A DNA stretch of 15,138 nucleotides from Gallionella sp. (GTDB lineage Bacteria > Pseudomonadota > Gammaproteobacteria > Burkholderiales > Gallionellaceae), in assembly GCA_029850565.1 (NCBI GenBank), contig JARCRR010000074.1:1-15138 (forward strand). Reading direction: 5' to 3'. A model generated the notes under the pieces. It was not told the DNA's origin. It saw only the letters and a program-made list of their open reading frames with translations, and ran no database searches. The position numbers and the translations under genes are program-made. This document shows positions 6,735 to 14,147 of this stretch, piece after piece; the first letter of the stretch is position 1, and each line of letters opens with the position of its first letter.

Positions 6735-7646
6735 CTAGGCTGTTTGCAGTTGCAGGCGCAGGAAATCCGGCGCCTCCTCGGCCTTGTCGAAAGTGACGAA
6801 CTCCCAAGCCGACTCGTCTGCCAGCAAAGCGCGGCACAAAGCATTGTTCAAAGCATGGCCGGATTTGTAGCCCGAGAAAGCACCGATCAATGGGTGTCCC
6901 AACAGATACAGATCGCCGATGGCATCCAGCACCTTGTGTTTGACGAACTCATCGTCGAAACGCAGGCCATCAGGATTGATGACTCGGTATTCGTCCATCA
7001 CGATGGCATTGTCGAGGTTACCGCCCAACGCCAATCCCTGCGCACGCATGTTCTCAACATCCTGCATGAAACCGAAGGTACGTGCACGGCTGACTTCTTT
7101 TATATAGGAGTTCTCTCCCAGATCGACCGTCACGTTTTGCTTGGTATTGGCGAACACCGGGTGGGCGAAATTGATGGTGAAGTTCAGTTTATAACCGTTG
7201 TAAGGTTCGAAGCGCACCCACTTGTCCCCTTCTTTCACCTCCACGGTCTTTTTGATGCGCATGAACTTCTTGGCTGCCGTTTGCTCGACCAAACCCGCCG
7301 ATTGCAGCAAGAAGATGAATGTTCCTGCGCTGCCATCCATGATGGGCAATTCAGGACTGGTCAACTCGACGATGGCATTATCGATACCCAAACCAGCCAG
7401 CGCCGACATCAGGTGTTCGACCGTCGCCACACGGGTTCCATGTGCCTCCAGACAAGTGGACAATCGTGTGTCGTGTACGGCATGCGCTTCGGCACGGATG
7501 TCGACTGGGTGAGCCAAATCAACGCGACGGAACACGATGCCGCTATCCACAGCGGCTGGACGCAAAGTCAGATAGACCTTCTCGCCCGTATGCAGACCGA
7601 CGCCCGTCGCCTGCACCATCGTCTTCAATGTACGTTGTTTGACCAT
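6735..7646 (-). CDS. lpxC: UDP-3-O-acyl-N-acetylglucosamine deacetylase LpxC
   Basis: A 303-aa protein, against 305 in E. coli. LpxC removes the acetyl group from UDP-3-O-acyl-GlcNAc, the committed step of lipid A synthesis, in the cytoplasm. The zinc ligands are His78 (VEHL), His237 (VKHKVLDAIGD) and Asp241, with catalytic His264 (SGHALNN). Numbers are one less than in E. coli. The N-terminus MVKQRTLKTMVQATGVGLHT fits the family, so the ATG at 7646 is chosen. The reading frame is open further upstream to 7769, but that would add 41 unrelated residues and run into ftsZ. The gap to ftsZ is 85 nt and holds a hairpin. In E. coli LpxC level is set by FtsH proteolysis through the C-terminal tail. 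Here the tail is LRLQLQTA, non-polar and Gln-rich, but its turnover is unknown. Confidence 0.98.
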   Translation of the reverse strand: MVKQRTLKTMVQATGVGLHTGEKVYLTLRPAAVDSGIVFRRVDLAHPVDIRAEAHAVHDTRLSTCLEAHGTRVATVEHLMSALAGLGIDNAIVELTSPELPIMDGSAGTFIFLLQSAGLVEQTAAKKFMRIKKTVEVKEGDKWVRFEPYNGYKLNFTINFAHPVFANTKQNVTVDLGENSYIKEVSRARTFGFMQDVENMRAQGLALGGNLDNAIVMDEYRVINPDGLRFDDEFVKHKVLDAIGDLYLLGHPLIGAFSGYKSGHALNNALCRALLADESAWEFVTFDKAEEAPDFLRLQLQTA

Positions 7647-7686
7647 ATCCGTTCCGCCCGATGAAATACGCTCGAAGTTTAGCACA

Positions 7687-7707
7687 GGCTGAGGTTGCCC
7701 CTCAGCC
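7687..7707 (-). terminator. GC-rich hairpin between ftsZ and lpxC (weak terminator or processing site)
   Basis: On the minus strand GGCTGAGG and CCTCAGCC make a perfect 8-bp stem with a 5-nt loop (GGCAA). It begins 24 nt after the ftsZ stop and ends 40 nt before the lpxC start. The bases after it (TGTGCTAAAC) are not a T-run, so full intrinsic termination is unlikely. Attenuation, stabilisation of the ftsZ 3' end, or processing are possible. Confidence 0.45.
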
Positions 7708-7731
7708 ACGACACTCCCACTCCGGACGAGG

Positions 7732-8892
7732 TCAGTCAGCCTGTTTACGCAGGAACGATGGGATATCAAGCGTATCCACGCCAGACTGTCTCATCGCCTC
7801 CACAGCCTCACGATGACGACCAGTACGGATCACGGCTGGCATATCCAACTCGCTGTAGTCGATGATAGGTGCATCGTGTGTACCCGTACGCAATTGCTGT
7901 TGAGGCACGAGGACTGGCTTGGGTTGCTGTTTGCGCACCACAGAACCCAGACCCGTTGCCACGATGGTGACGCGCATCTCGTCGCCCATGTCTTCATCGA
8001 ACACGGAACCGACGATGACGGTCGCTTCCGAGGCCGCGAACTGGAAGCAGTTCATCACTTCATGCAACTCTTCCAAGGTCAGGTTGCTGCTGGAAGTGAT
8101 GTTGACCAACACACCACGCGCACCCGACAGATCGATGTCTTCCAACAAGGGGCTGGCGATGGCTTGCTCAGCGGCACGTTGTGCGCGACCTTCGCCGGAG
8201 GCGGAAGCTGCGCCCATCATCGCCATGCCGTTCTCGGACATCAGCGTGCACACATCGGCGAAGTCCACGTTCACCATGCCGGGTACGTTGATAACCTCGG
8301 CGATACCTGCCACCGCACCCTGCAACACACCGTTCGCCGCTTTGAAGGCTTCAGGCAATGTAGTCTTGCCACCCAGCACTTCCATCAACTTCGCGTTAGG
8401 CACGATGATGAGAGAATCGACGTTGGCGGCCAACTCCTCGATACCTTGTTGCGCCAGCGTCATACGCTTGCCTTCGAACACGAACGGCTTGGTGACAACG
8501 GCAACGGTGAGGATGCCCATCTCCTTGGCCACTTGCGCCACGATAGGAGCCGCCCCTGTTCCTGTGCCGCCGCCCATGCCCGCGGTGATGAACACCATGT
8601 TCGCGCCACGGATCATATCGGCGATGCGCTCGCGGTCTTCTTCAGCAGCCGCTTGACCGACCGCCGGTTTGGCACCTGCGCCCAAACCTTTGGTCAATGC
8701 CGCACCGATCTGCAACTGGATGCAAGCCTTGCTGCGTTTGAGCGCTTGCGCATCGGTATTGATCGCGATGAATTCGACACCTTGCACGCCTTGCTCGATC
8801 ATGTGATCGATCGCATTACCGCCGCAACCGCCCACGCCTATCACCTTGATCACTGCCCCTTCAGGTTGTGCATCTAAGAGTTCGAAAGCCAT
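7732..8892 (-). CDS. ftsZ: Cell division GTPase FtsZ
   Basis: FtsZ polymerises into the Z-ring that places and drives division. The protein is 386 aa from the chosen ATG at 8892. Numbering from the upstream ATG at 8895, the GTP-binding GMGGGTGTG signature is at 106-114, the nucleotide-fold start KVIGVGGCGGNA at 17-28, and the T7 loop NVDFADV, which completes the GTPase site of the next subunit, at 209-215. A short linker (about 322-374) precedes the conserved C-terminal peptide TLDIPSFLRKQAD (375-387), which binds FtsA, ZipA and other partners. AAGGAG lies 3 nt from the first ATG and 6 nt from the second, so I prefer the second; the first would add one Met. ftsA ends 56 nt upstream, in an A/T-rich gap. 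Confidence 0.99.
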   Translation of the reverse strand: MAFELLDAQPEGAVIKVIGVGGCGGNAIDHMIEQGVQGVEFIAINTDAQALKRSKACIQLQIGAALTKGLGAGAKPAVGQAAAEEDRERIADMIRGANMVFITAGMGGGTGTGAAPIVAQVAKEMGILTVAVVTKPFVFEGKRMTLAQQGIEELAANVDSLIIVPNAKLMEVLGGKTTLPEAFKAANGVLQGAVAGIAEVINVPGMVNVDFADVCTLMSENGMAMMGAASASGEGRAQRAAEQAIASPLLEDIDLSGARGVLVNITSSSNLTLEELHEVMNCFQFAASEATVIVGSVFDEDMGDEMRVTIVATGLGSVVRKQQPKPVLVPQQQLRTGTHDAPIIDYSELDMPAVIRTGRHREAVEAMRQSGVDTLDIPSFLRKQAD

Positions 8893-8898
8893 CATTTT

Positions 8899-8904
8899 CT
8901 CCTT
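8899..8904 (-). promoter_or_regulatory. Strong ribosome binding site of ftsZ with two tandem ATGs
   Basis: AAGGAG is followed by AAA and then ATGATG. The spacing is 3 nt to the first ATG and 6 nt to the second. This fits high expression of FtsZ and favours initiation at 8892. Confidence 0.8.
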
Positions 8905-8948
8905 AAGTTAAAGTCAAATACGAAATACAAAATTTCAAAACATTGCGA

Positions 8949-10178
8949 TCAAAAATTCCCCTTGAACCAATCCTTCATCTTTTCCAGCACATCTTTGAAC
9001 GAACCCGAATTCACGCGTGATACCTCATCCCTTTGATGACGCTCCAAGCCATACACCAACAGCCCTACTCCCGTTGCATAGCGCGGCGTCTTCACCACCG
9101 CTGACAAACCGCCGATGTTGCGCGGCAACCCAAGTCTGACCGGCAGGTGGAATATCTCTTCGCCCAACTCCACCATGCCCTGCATCGCACTGCTGCCGCC
9201 GGTGATGACGATGCCGGAAGACAACAAGTCTTCGTAACCGCTGCGGCGCAACTCGGTCTGCACCAGCGAATAAAGCTCTTCGATGCGCGGCTCGATCACC
9301 TCTGCCAGCGTCTGGCGCGACAGCATGCGCGAGCTGCGCTCACCCACACCCGGCACTTCGATAGGCGCATCGTTCGCCAACTGCCGCAATGCGCAGCCAT
9401 ATTTGATCTTGATGTCTTCCGCATCCTTGGTCGGTGTACGCAAAGCCATCGCGATGTCGTTGGTGATCTGGTCACCCGCGATGGGGATGACCGCCGTATG
9501 ACGGATCGCCCCACCGGTGAAGATCGCCACATCGGTGGTGCCGCCACCGATATCGATCAGGCACACACCCAACTCTTTTTCGTCATCCGCCAGCACCGCC
9601 TTGCTCGACGCCAGCGGTTGTAGGATCATCTCGTTCACTTCCAAACCGCAGCGGTGGATGCACTTCAAGATGTTCTGTACGGCAGAGACCGCTCCGGTGA
9701 CGATGTGTATCTCCACTTCCAGTCGCATACCGCTCATACCCAGCGGCTTCTTGATGCCCTCCTGCCCGTCGATGCTGAACTCCTGCTCCAGAATATGCAG
9801 AATCTGCTGGTCGCCCGGCAGGCTGATCGAACTCGCCGTCTCGATCGCACGCACGATATCGGTGTGTGCGACTTCTTTTTCTTTGATCTTGATCATGCCG
9901 TGCGCGTTCGAACTGCGGATGTGACCGCCGGCGATGCCGGTATACACCGTGTGAATCTTGCAATCCGCCATCAACTCCGCTTCTTGCAGGGCTTGTTGGA
10001 TGGCGCCGACCGTGGCATCGATGTTCACCACCATGCCCTTCTTCATGCCGGACGATTCGGTCATGCCCGCACCGATCACCTCCAGCTTTCCTTCGGCAGT
10101 CACCTCGGCCACGATGCACGCGATCTTCGACGTACCGATGTCCAAGCCAACGATCAGATTCTTACTTTCTTTGCTCAT
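8949..10178 (-). CDS. ftsA: Cell division actin-like protein FtsA
   Basis: A 409-aa actin-fold ATPase that tethers FtsZ filaments to the inner membrane and recruits later division proteins. The phosphate-1 loop is GLDIGTSKIACIV (11-23) and the phosphate-2 segment is LIDIGGGTTDVAIF. The C-terminus ends in an amphipathic peptide, EKMKDWFKGNF (399-409), the membrane-targeting helix typical of FtsA. The ATG at 10178 has a GGGGAA SD a few bases upstream. ftsQ ends 15 nt before it and ftsZ follows after about 53 nt, the usual order, so FtsA and FtsZ are probably co-transcribed. Promoters inside ftsQ or ftsA are likely by analogy with E. coli, but I could not pick one. Confidence 0.99.
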   Translation of the reverse strand: MSKESKNLIVGLDIGTSKIACIVAEVTAEGKLEVIGAGMTESSGMKKGMVVNIDATVGAIQQALQEAELMADCKIHTVYTGIAGGHIRSSNAHGMIKIKEKEVAHTDIVRAIETASSISLPGDQQILHILEQEFSIDGQEGIKKPLGMSGMRLEVEIHIVTGAVSAVQNILKCIHRCGLEVNEMILQPLASSKAVLADDEKELGVCLIDIGGGTTDVAIFTGGAIRHTAVIPIAGDQITNDIAMALRTPTKDAEDIKIKYGCALRQLANDAPIEVPGVGERSSRMLSRQTLAEVIEPRIEELYSLVQTELRRSGYEDLLSSGIVITGGSSAMQGMVELGEEIFHLPVRLGLPRNIGGLSAVVKTPRYATGVGLLVYGLERHQRDEVSRVNSGSFKDVLEKMKDWFKGNF

Positions 10179-10193
10179 GACTTCCCCTAATAC

Positions 10194-10898
10194 TCAAACT
10201 TCACTGCCTGGCATATATGCCGAGAACCCGTTGCGATAGCGCAGATCCACTCGGCGCACCGTCTGTGCACTGACGGCCAGGCTGTACGGATAAACCTTCA
10301 CGAAACGCGCCAAACGCGCTTGCATCTCTTCACGCCCCAACTCCAGCACCATGCCGCCATCCAACTTCACCTGCCACGCAAAGCGCGGCGACAGGCTGAT
10401 CTGTCTGATCTGTTGCCGCATCGGCAATAACACCTCGTTCAATTCGCCATACAACTTGGTGACTTGCATCACCGTGTCGGGCTGTCCGATGAAATCCGGC
10501 AACATCTCATCCGTCTGTGCCACGAACATCTCTCCGTGCGTGTTCACCAATGCCGTCTTGTTCCATCGTGCCAGCGCCACGTGTTCTTCCACGTCCACTT
10601 GCAATCCCCACGGAAACTTGCGTCGCACACTCACCTTACGCACCCATGGCAAGGCCTCGAATCCTTGACGCGCACGCCCCAGATCGACCGTGAAGAAATT
10701 CCCGCTCACCTGCTCGTGTACCACTTTTTGCAACTGCTCTTCCGAGACACGTTGCGGTGCCGCGACCAGCTCCACCGTGTTCAAGGGGAACACCGGCAAC
10801 CGCAACACATAACGCGCCGCACCCGCCAACACCAGCAGCACGCTCACACCAAACAGCAGATTGGCGATGAAGCGCAAAAGTCGGTGGTTATCCCACAT
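10194..10898 (-). CDS. ftsQ: Cell division protein FtsQ
   Basis: A 234-aa bitopic membrane protein of the divisome that holds FtsB and FtsL. It has a short cytoplasmic N-terminus, one membrane helix (about 11-30), a POTRA domain (about 36-106, starting PVFPLNTVELV and ending FPWGLQVDVEEH) and a periplasmic FtsQ/DivIB beta domain (about 107-230). The segment ARWNKTALVNTHGEMF (110-125) is typical of the family. It is slightly shorter than E. coli FtsQ (276 aa), mainly at the N-terminus. The ATG at 10898 lies inside the end of ddl (11-nt overlap), with GAGGAA 4 nt upstream, so its translation is likely coupled to ddl. Confidence 0.97.
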   Translation of the reverse strand: MWDNHRLLRFIANLLFGVSVLLVLAGAARYVLRLPVFPLNTVELVAAPQRVSEEQLQKVVHEQVSGNFFTVDLGRARQGFEALPWVRKVSVRRKFPWGLQVDVEEHVALARWNKTALVNTHGEMFVAQTDEMLPDFIGQPDTVMQVTKLYGELNEVLLPMRQQIRQISLSPRFAWQVKLDGGMVLELGREEMQARLARFVKVYPYSLAVSAQTVRRVDLRYRNGFSAYMPGSEV

Positions 10899-11832
10899 GG
10901 GCTTCCTCTAAGATATTCAGCACTAGCTGCTCAAAGCTCATTCCCGCCTGCCGCGCGCCCATCGGCACTAGGCTATGGTCGGTCATGCCGGGCAAGGTGT
11001 TCATCTCCAAGAAATACGGCTTTCCGCTTTTATCAATAATCAGATCGACGCGCCCCCAGCCGCGGCATCCCAATACACGGAAGGAACGCAGCACGATGTC
11101 GGCCAATTGCTTTTCCATTGCGTCCGGCAACCCGGGGCAGATATAGCGCGTGTCGTCAGCCAGATATTTCGCGTCGTAGTCGTAGAATTCATGCGGTGTT
11201 TCGATGCGTATCGATGGCAACACGGCGCCGTTCACGATGGGGAACTGCACTTCCTGCCCATCCACAAATCTTTCCACCAGCACCAAGCTGTCGTAACGCG
11301 CCGCCAAAGCGTAAGCCGCTTGCAAATCTTCGACTCGCTTCACTTTGCTGATGCCCACGCTCGATCCTTCGTTGGCGGGCTTCACGAACAGCGGCAAACC
11401 GAGACGTTGCACCACCGCATTCCAATCGCTGTCCGCCGTGAGCAATTCAAAATCGGGAATCGGCAAACCCGCCGCTTGCCAGATCATCTTGGTGCGCCAC
11501 TTATCCATCGCCAAGGCCGAAGCCATCACACCGCTGCCGGTATAGGGAATGCCCATCAATTCCAGTGCTCCCTGCACCGTGCCATCCTCGCCGTAACGCC
11601 CGTGCAAGATAATGAACACGCGGTCGAATTTTTCTTTTTTCAATTCGGACAAATCGCGCTGCGACGGATCGAAGGCGTGCGCATCCACACCGCTTCTTTG
11701 CAGTGCGGCCAATACTGCCGTACCGCTCTTCAATGACACTTCGCGCTCTGCCGAGCGACCACCGAACAACACAGCCACCTTGCCAAAGGATTGAGGATTG
11801 AGGATTGAGGATTTTGTAGTCGCCGCGCTCAT
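10888..11832 (-). CDS. ddl: D-alanine--D-alanine ligase (DdlB type)
   Basis: A 314-aa ATP-grasp enzyme that joins two D-alanines for the peptidoglycan stem. The N-domain has KVAVLFGGRSAEREVSLKSG (18-37) and LHGRYGEDGTVQG (76-88). The ATP-grasp part has KPANEGSSVGISK (151-163), the omega-loop tyrosines in EFYDYDAKYL (215-224) and FLEMNTLPGMTDHS (274-287), holding the metal ligands Glu276 and Asn278. Tyr in the omega loop points to D-Ala-D-Ala, not D-Ala-D-Lac, as product. The ATG at 11832 overlaps the murB stop (ATGA). Compared with E. coli DdlB there are about 14 extra N-terminal residues. Most of these are encoded by a 7-bp tandem repeat, and family similarity begins right after it. Confidence 0.97.
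   Translation of the reverse strand: MSAATTKSSILNPQSFGKVAVLFGGRSAEREVSLKSGTAVLAALQRSGVDAHAFDPSQRDLSELKKEKFDRVFIILHGRYGEDGTVQGALELMGIPYTGSGVMASALAMDKWRTKMIWQAAGLPIPDFELLTADSDWNAVVQRLGLPLFVKPANEGSSVGISKVKRVEDLQAAYALAARYDSLVLVERFVDGQEVQFPIVNGAVLPSIRIETPHEFYDYDAKYLADDTRYICPGLPDAMEKQLADIVLRSFRVLGCRGWGRVDLIIDKSGKPYFLEMNTLPGMTDHSLVPMGARQAGMSFEQLVLNILEEAHVG
11788..11813. repeat. Heptanucleotide tandem repeat (GGATTGA, 3.7 copies) in ddl 5' end
   Basis: Three perfect GGATTGA units (11788-11794, 11795-11801, 11802-11808) plus GGATT (11809-11813), without mismatch. On the coding strand it reads AATCCTC repeats and encodes about residues 7-15 (KSSILNPQS) of Ddl. The unit length is not a multiple of three, so gain or loss of one unit would change the reading frame. 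Confidence 0.95.
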
Positions 11833-12743
11833 TTCTTTTCACCCATAATTTTTACTTCGGGATGCAACTCGACACCTGTCTGTTGCAACACCGTCGCCTG
11901 CACTTCGTTAATCAAATTTTCAATATCCGTCGCCGTCGCTTCACCGATGTTCACGATGAAGTTGGCATGCTTTTCCGACACCTGGGCACCCCCGATGGTC
12001 CTGCCCTTCAGTCCGCAACTTTCGATCAACTTGGCCGCATGCATGCCTTCGGGGTTGCGGAACACCGAACCAGAGTTGGGCAATTGCAAAGGCTGGCTCG
12101 CACTACGCTTCTCCATCAGCGCCTTGATGTCCTGGCGCGCCACTTCCACATCACCCGACTCCAACTTCAGCCATGCGCCGACGAAGAACTCCTCGTTCGC
12201 ATCGCGCAAGGCCACGTGGCGATATCCGATGTCGTATTCTTGCGGCGCGCGTTCCAGCAATTCGCCGCGTCGCGTCAGCACTTGCACACGCTCCACCTTC
12301 TGCCAGGTCTCGCTGCCGTAACAACCCGCATTCATCGCCAACATGCCGCCCATCGTTCCGGGAATGCCGACGAAGAACTCCGCGCCGCACAGATTGTTGC
12401 TCGCGGCAAAGCGCGCCAGCTTGGCACCCGGCACCCCTGCTTGGACGTAAATGAGCTCGCCCTCCATGCGCAACTCGGCCAGCGCACCCAACATCAGCAA
12501 CACCGTGCCGCGATAACCGCCGTCGCGCACCAACAGATTGCTACCCAGACCGACCGCCATCAGCGGTTCATTCAAAGGCAGTCGCTGCAAGAAGCACTGC
12601 AAGTCTGCAAGGTCTGCTGGTTGGTACATCCGCTTGGCGACACCGCCCGCACGCCAACTGGTATGGCGGCGCATATCCACATCAAGGCTCAACTCGCCTC
12701 GAAGTGTTTGCGCTGTGAACTGTGTCGGTTCGCTCATATTCAT
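11829..12743 (-). CDS. murB: UDP-N-acetylmuramate dehydrogenase (UDP-enolpyruvyl-GlcNAc reductase) MurB
   Basis: A 304-aa FAD enzyme that reduces UDP-GlcNAc-enolpyruvate to UDP-MurNAc with NADPH, in the cytoplasm. FAD-binding segments are HTSWRAGG (27-34), VGLGSNLLVRDGG (64-76) and GIPGTMGGMLAMNAGCYG (126-143). Catalytic candidates are Arg175 (GYRH), Ser226 in NSGSVFRNP and Glu296 in HPEVKIMG. The length and the GYRH pattern look closer to the shorter type II MurB than to the about 340-residue E. coli type I. The ATG at 12743 overlaps the murC stop (ATGA); a second in-frame ATG two codons later is possible. The gene ends in an ATGA overlap with ddl, so murC-murB-ddl are likely translated as a coupled set. 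Confidence 0.97.
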   Translation of the reverse strand: MNMSEPTQFTAQTLRGELSLDVDMRRHTSWRAGGVAKRMYQPADLADLQCFLQRLPLNEPLMAVGLGSNLLVRDGGYRGTVLLMLGALAELRMEGELIYVQAGVPGAKLARFAASNNLCGAEFFVGIPGTMGGMLAMNAGCYGSETWQKVERVQVLTRRGELLERAPQEYDIGYRHVALRDANEEFFVGAWLKLESGDVEVARQDIKALMEKRSASQPLQLPNSGSVFRNPEGMHAAKLIESCGLKGRTIGGAQVSEKHANFIVNIGEATATDIENLINEVQATVLQQTGVELHPEVKIMGEKK

Positions 12744-14140
12744 TTTTGCGCCAGCTTTGTCACCTGATTCGGCACACCGCCGATGCTGCCCGCGCCCATG
12801 GTCAGCACCACATCGCCATCGCGCGCCATCTGCATGATGGTCTGCGGCATATCGGCGATGTTCTCCACGAACACGGCTTCGTTCTGTCCTGCCACACGCA
12901 AGGCATGCATCAGTGCACGGCCGTCTGCGGCGACAATGGGTTGCTCGCCTGCCGCATAGATCTCGGCAAGTGCCAGCGCATCCACGCCGCTCAACACCTT
13001 CACGAAGTCTTCGAACAGATCGCGTGTGCGGGTGAAGCGATGCGGCTGGAAGGCCAACAGCAAACGTCGTCCGGGGAAGGCACCACGCGCTGCCGACAAG
13101 GTGGCTTTCATCTCCACAGGGTGATGCCCGTAATCGTCGATGAGCGTGAACGAGCCGCCGGACGCCAGCGGTATCTCGCCGTAGCGTTGCATGCGGCGTC
13201 CCACGCCTTCGAATTCCGCCAAACCTGCGACGATGGCTTCTTCCGACACACCTACTTCCAAGGCCACCGCGATGGCGGCCAACGAGTTCAACACGTTATG
13301 CAAACCGGCCAGATTGAGCGTGACGTCCAGATCGACAGGCACGGTGTTGTGGCGGCACAGCGCGGTGAAGCGCATCTTGCCGCCTTCGTGGCGCACGTTC
13401 ACCGCACGGATCTGCGCACCTTCGCTGAAGCCGTAGGTCGTGATGGGTTTGCTGATACGCGGCAGGATGTCGCGCACGTTCTCGTCGTCCACGCACAACA
13501 TGGCACGACCGTAGAACGGCAGGCGTTCGACAAAATCGACGAAGGCCTGCTTCAATTTGTTGAAGTCGTGGCCATAGGTCTCCATATGGTCGGCATCGAT
13601 GTTGGTGACCACTGCGAGGATGGGGGTGAGATAGAGGAACGAAGCATCGGACTCGTCTGCTTCCGCCACGATGAACTCACCTGTGCCCAGACGCGCATTC
13701 GCGCCGCTGCTATTGAGTCGGCCGCCGATGACAAAGGTCGGGTCGTAACCGCCTTTCGCCAATACGCTGGTCACCAGCGAAGTGGTCGTGGTCTTGCCGT
13801 GTGTACCCGCCACGGCTATGCCCTGACGCAGGCGCATCAACTCCGCCAACATCACCGCACGCGGCACAATGGGGATGCGACGCTCGCGTGCCGCGACTAC
13901 TTCCGGGTTGTCTGATTTCACCGCGGTCGAAGTCACCACCGCATCGGCATCTTGCAGATTGTTGCTGTTATGACCGTAGTGGATGGTCGCACCCAAACCT
14001 TGCAAGCGTTGCGTCACACCGCTCTCTGCCAAGTCGGAGCCGCTCACTTGGAAGCCCAGATTGAGCAACACCTCGGCAATACCGTTCATGCCGGAGCCGC
14101 CGATACCGACGAAGTGAATGTGTTTGATCTTATGTTTCAT
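12740..14140 (-). CDS. murC: UDP-N-acetylmuramate--L-alanine ligase MurC
   Basis: A 466-aa Mur ligase that adds the first amino acid, L-Ala, to UDP-MurNAc using ATP, in the cytoplasm. The N-terminal Rossmann-like domain opens with HIHFVGIGGSGMNGIAEVLL (7-26). The central ATPase domain has the P-loop GTHGKTTTTS (112-121), EADESDASFL and NIDADHMETYG. The C-terminal domain has DDYGHHPVEM and FQPHRFTRTRDL, typical of MurC. The ATG at 14140 is preceded by AGGA at suitable spacing and lies 7 nt after the murG stop. The order murG-murC is the normal dcw arrangement. Confidence 0.99.
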   Translation of the reverse strand: MKHKIKHIHFVGIGGSGMNGIAEVLLNLGFQVSGSDLAESGVTQRLQGLGATIHYGHNSNNLQDADAVVTSTAVKSDNPEVVAARERRIPIVPRAVMLAELMRLRQGIAVAGTHGKTTTTSLVTSVLAKGGYDPTFVIGGRLNSSGANARLGTGEFIVAEADESDASFLYLTPILAVVTNIDADHMETYGHDFNKLKQAFVDFVERLPFYGRAMLCVDDENVRDILPRISKPITTYGFSEGAQIRAVNVRHEGGKMRFTALCRHNTVPVDLDVTLNLAGLHNVLNSLAAIAVALEVGVSEEAIVAGLAEFEGVGRRMQRYGEIPLASGGSFTLIDDYGHHPVEMKATLSAARGAFPGRRLLLAFQPHRFTRTRDLFEDFVKVLSGVDALALAEIYAAGEQPIVAADGRALMHALRVAGQNEAVFVENIADMPQTIMQMARDGDVVLTMGAGSIGGVPNQVTKLAQK

Positions 14141-14147
14141 GGTTGTC

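Noticed and set aside
7647..7769. Upstream extension of lpxC into the end of ftsZ
   Set aside because: The frame is open but the extra 41 residues match nothing in LpxC, and the family N-terminus begins exactly at the ATG at 7646.
7813..8877. 354-codon plus-strand open frame opposite ftsZ
   Set aside because: Antisense artefact with low-complexity His/Asp/Arg composition; FtsZ motifs fix the coding strand.
8896..8948. A/T-rich gap between ftsA and ftsZ as an ftsZ promoter
   Set aside because: TTGAAA- and TATTTG-like boxes occur, but no pair has acceptable spacing, so I do not annotate a promoter.
11501..11842. Alternative minus-strand frame over the ddl start
   Set aside because: It shares the repeat with ddl but loses all ATP-grasp motifs after it; it matters only as a slippage frame.
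12722..13915. 397-codon plus-strand open frame opposite murC
   Set aside because: It is the shadow of a GC-biased gene. The product is His/Arg/Asp-rich with no domain, and murC on the other strand is unambiguous.
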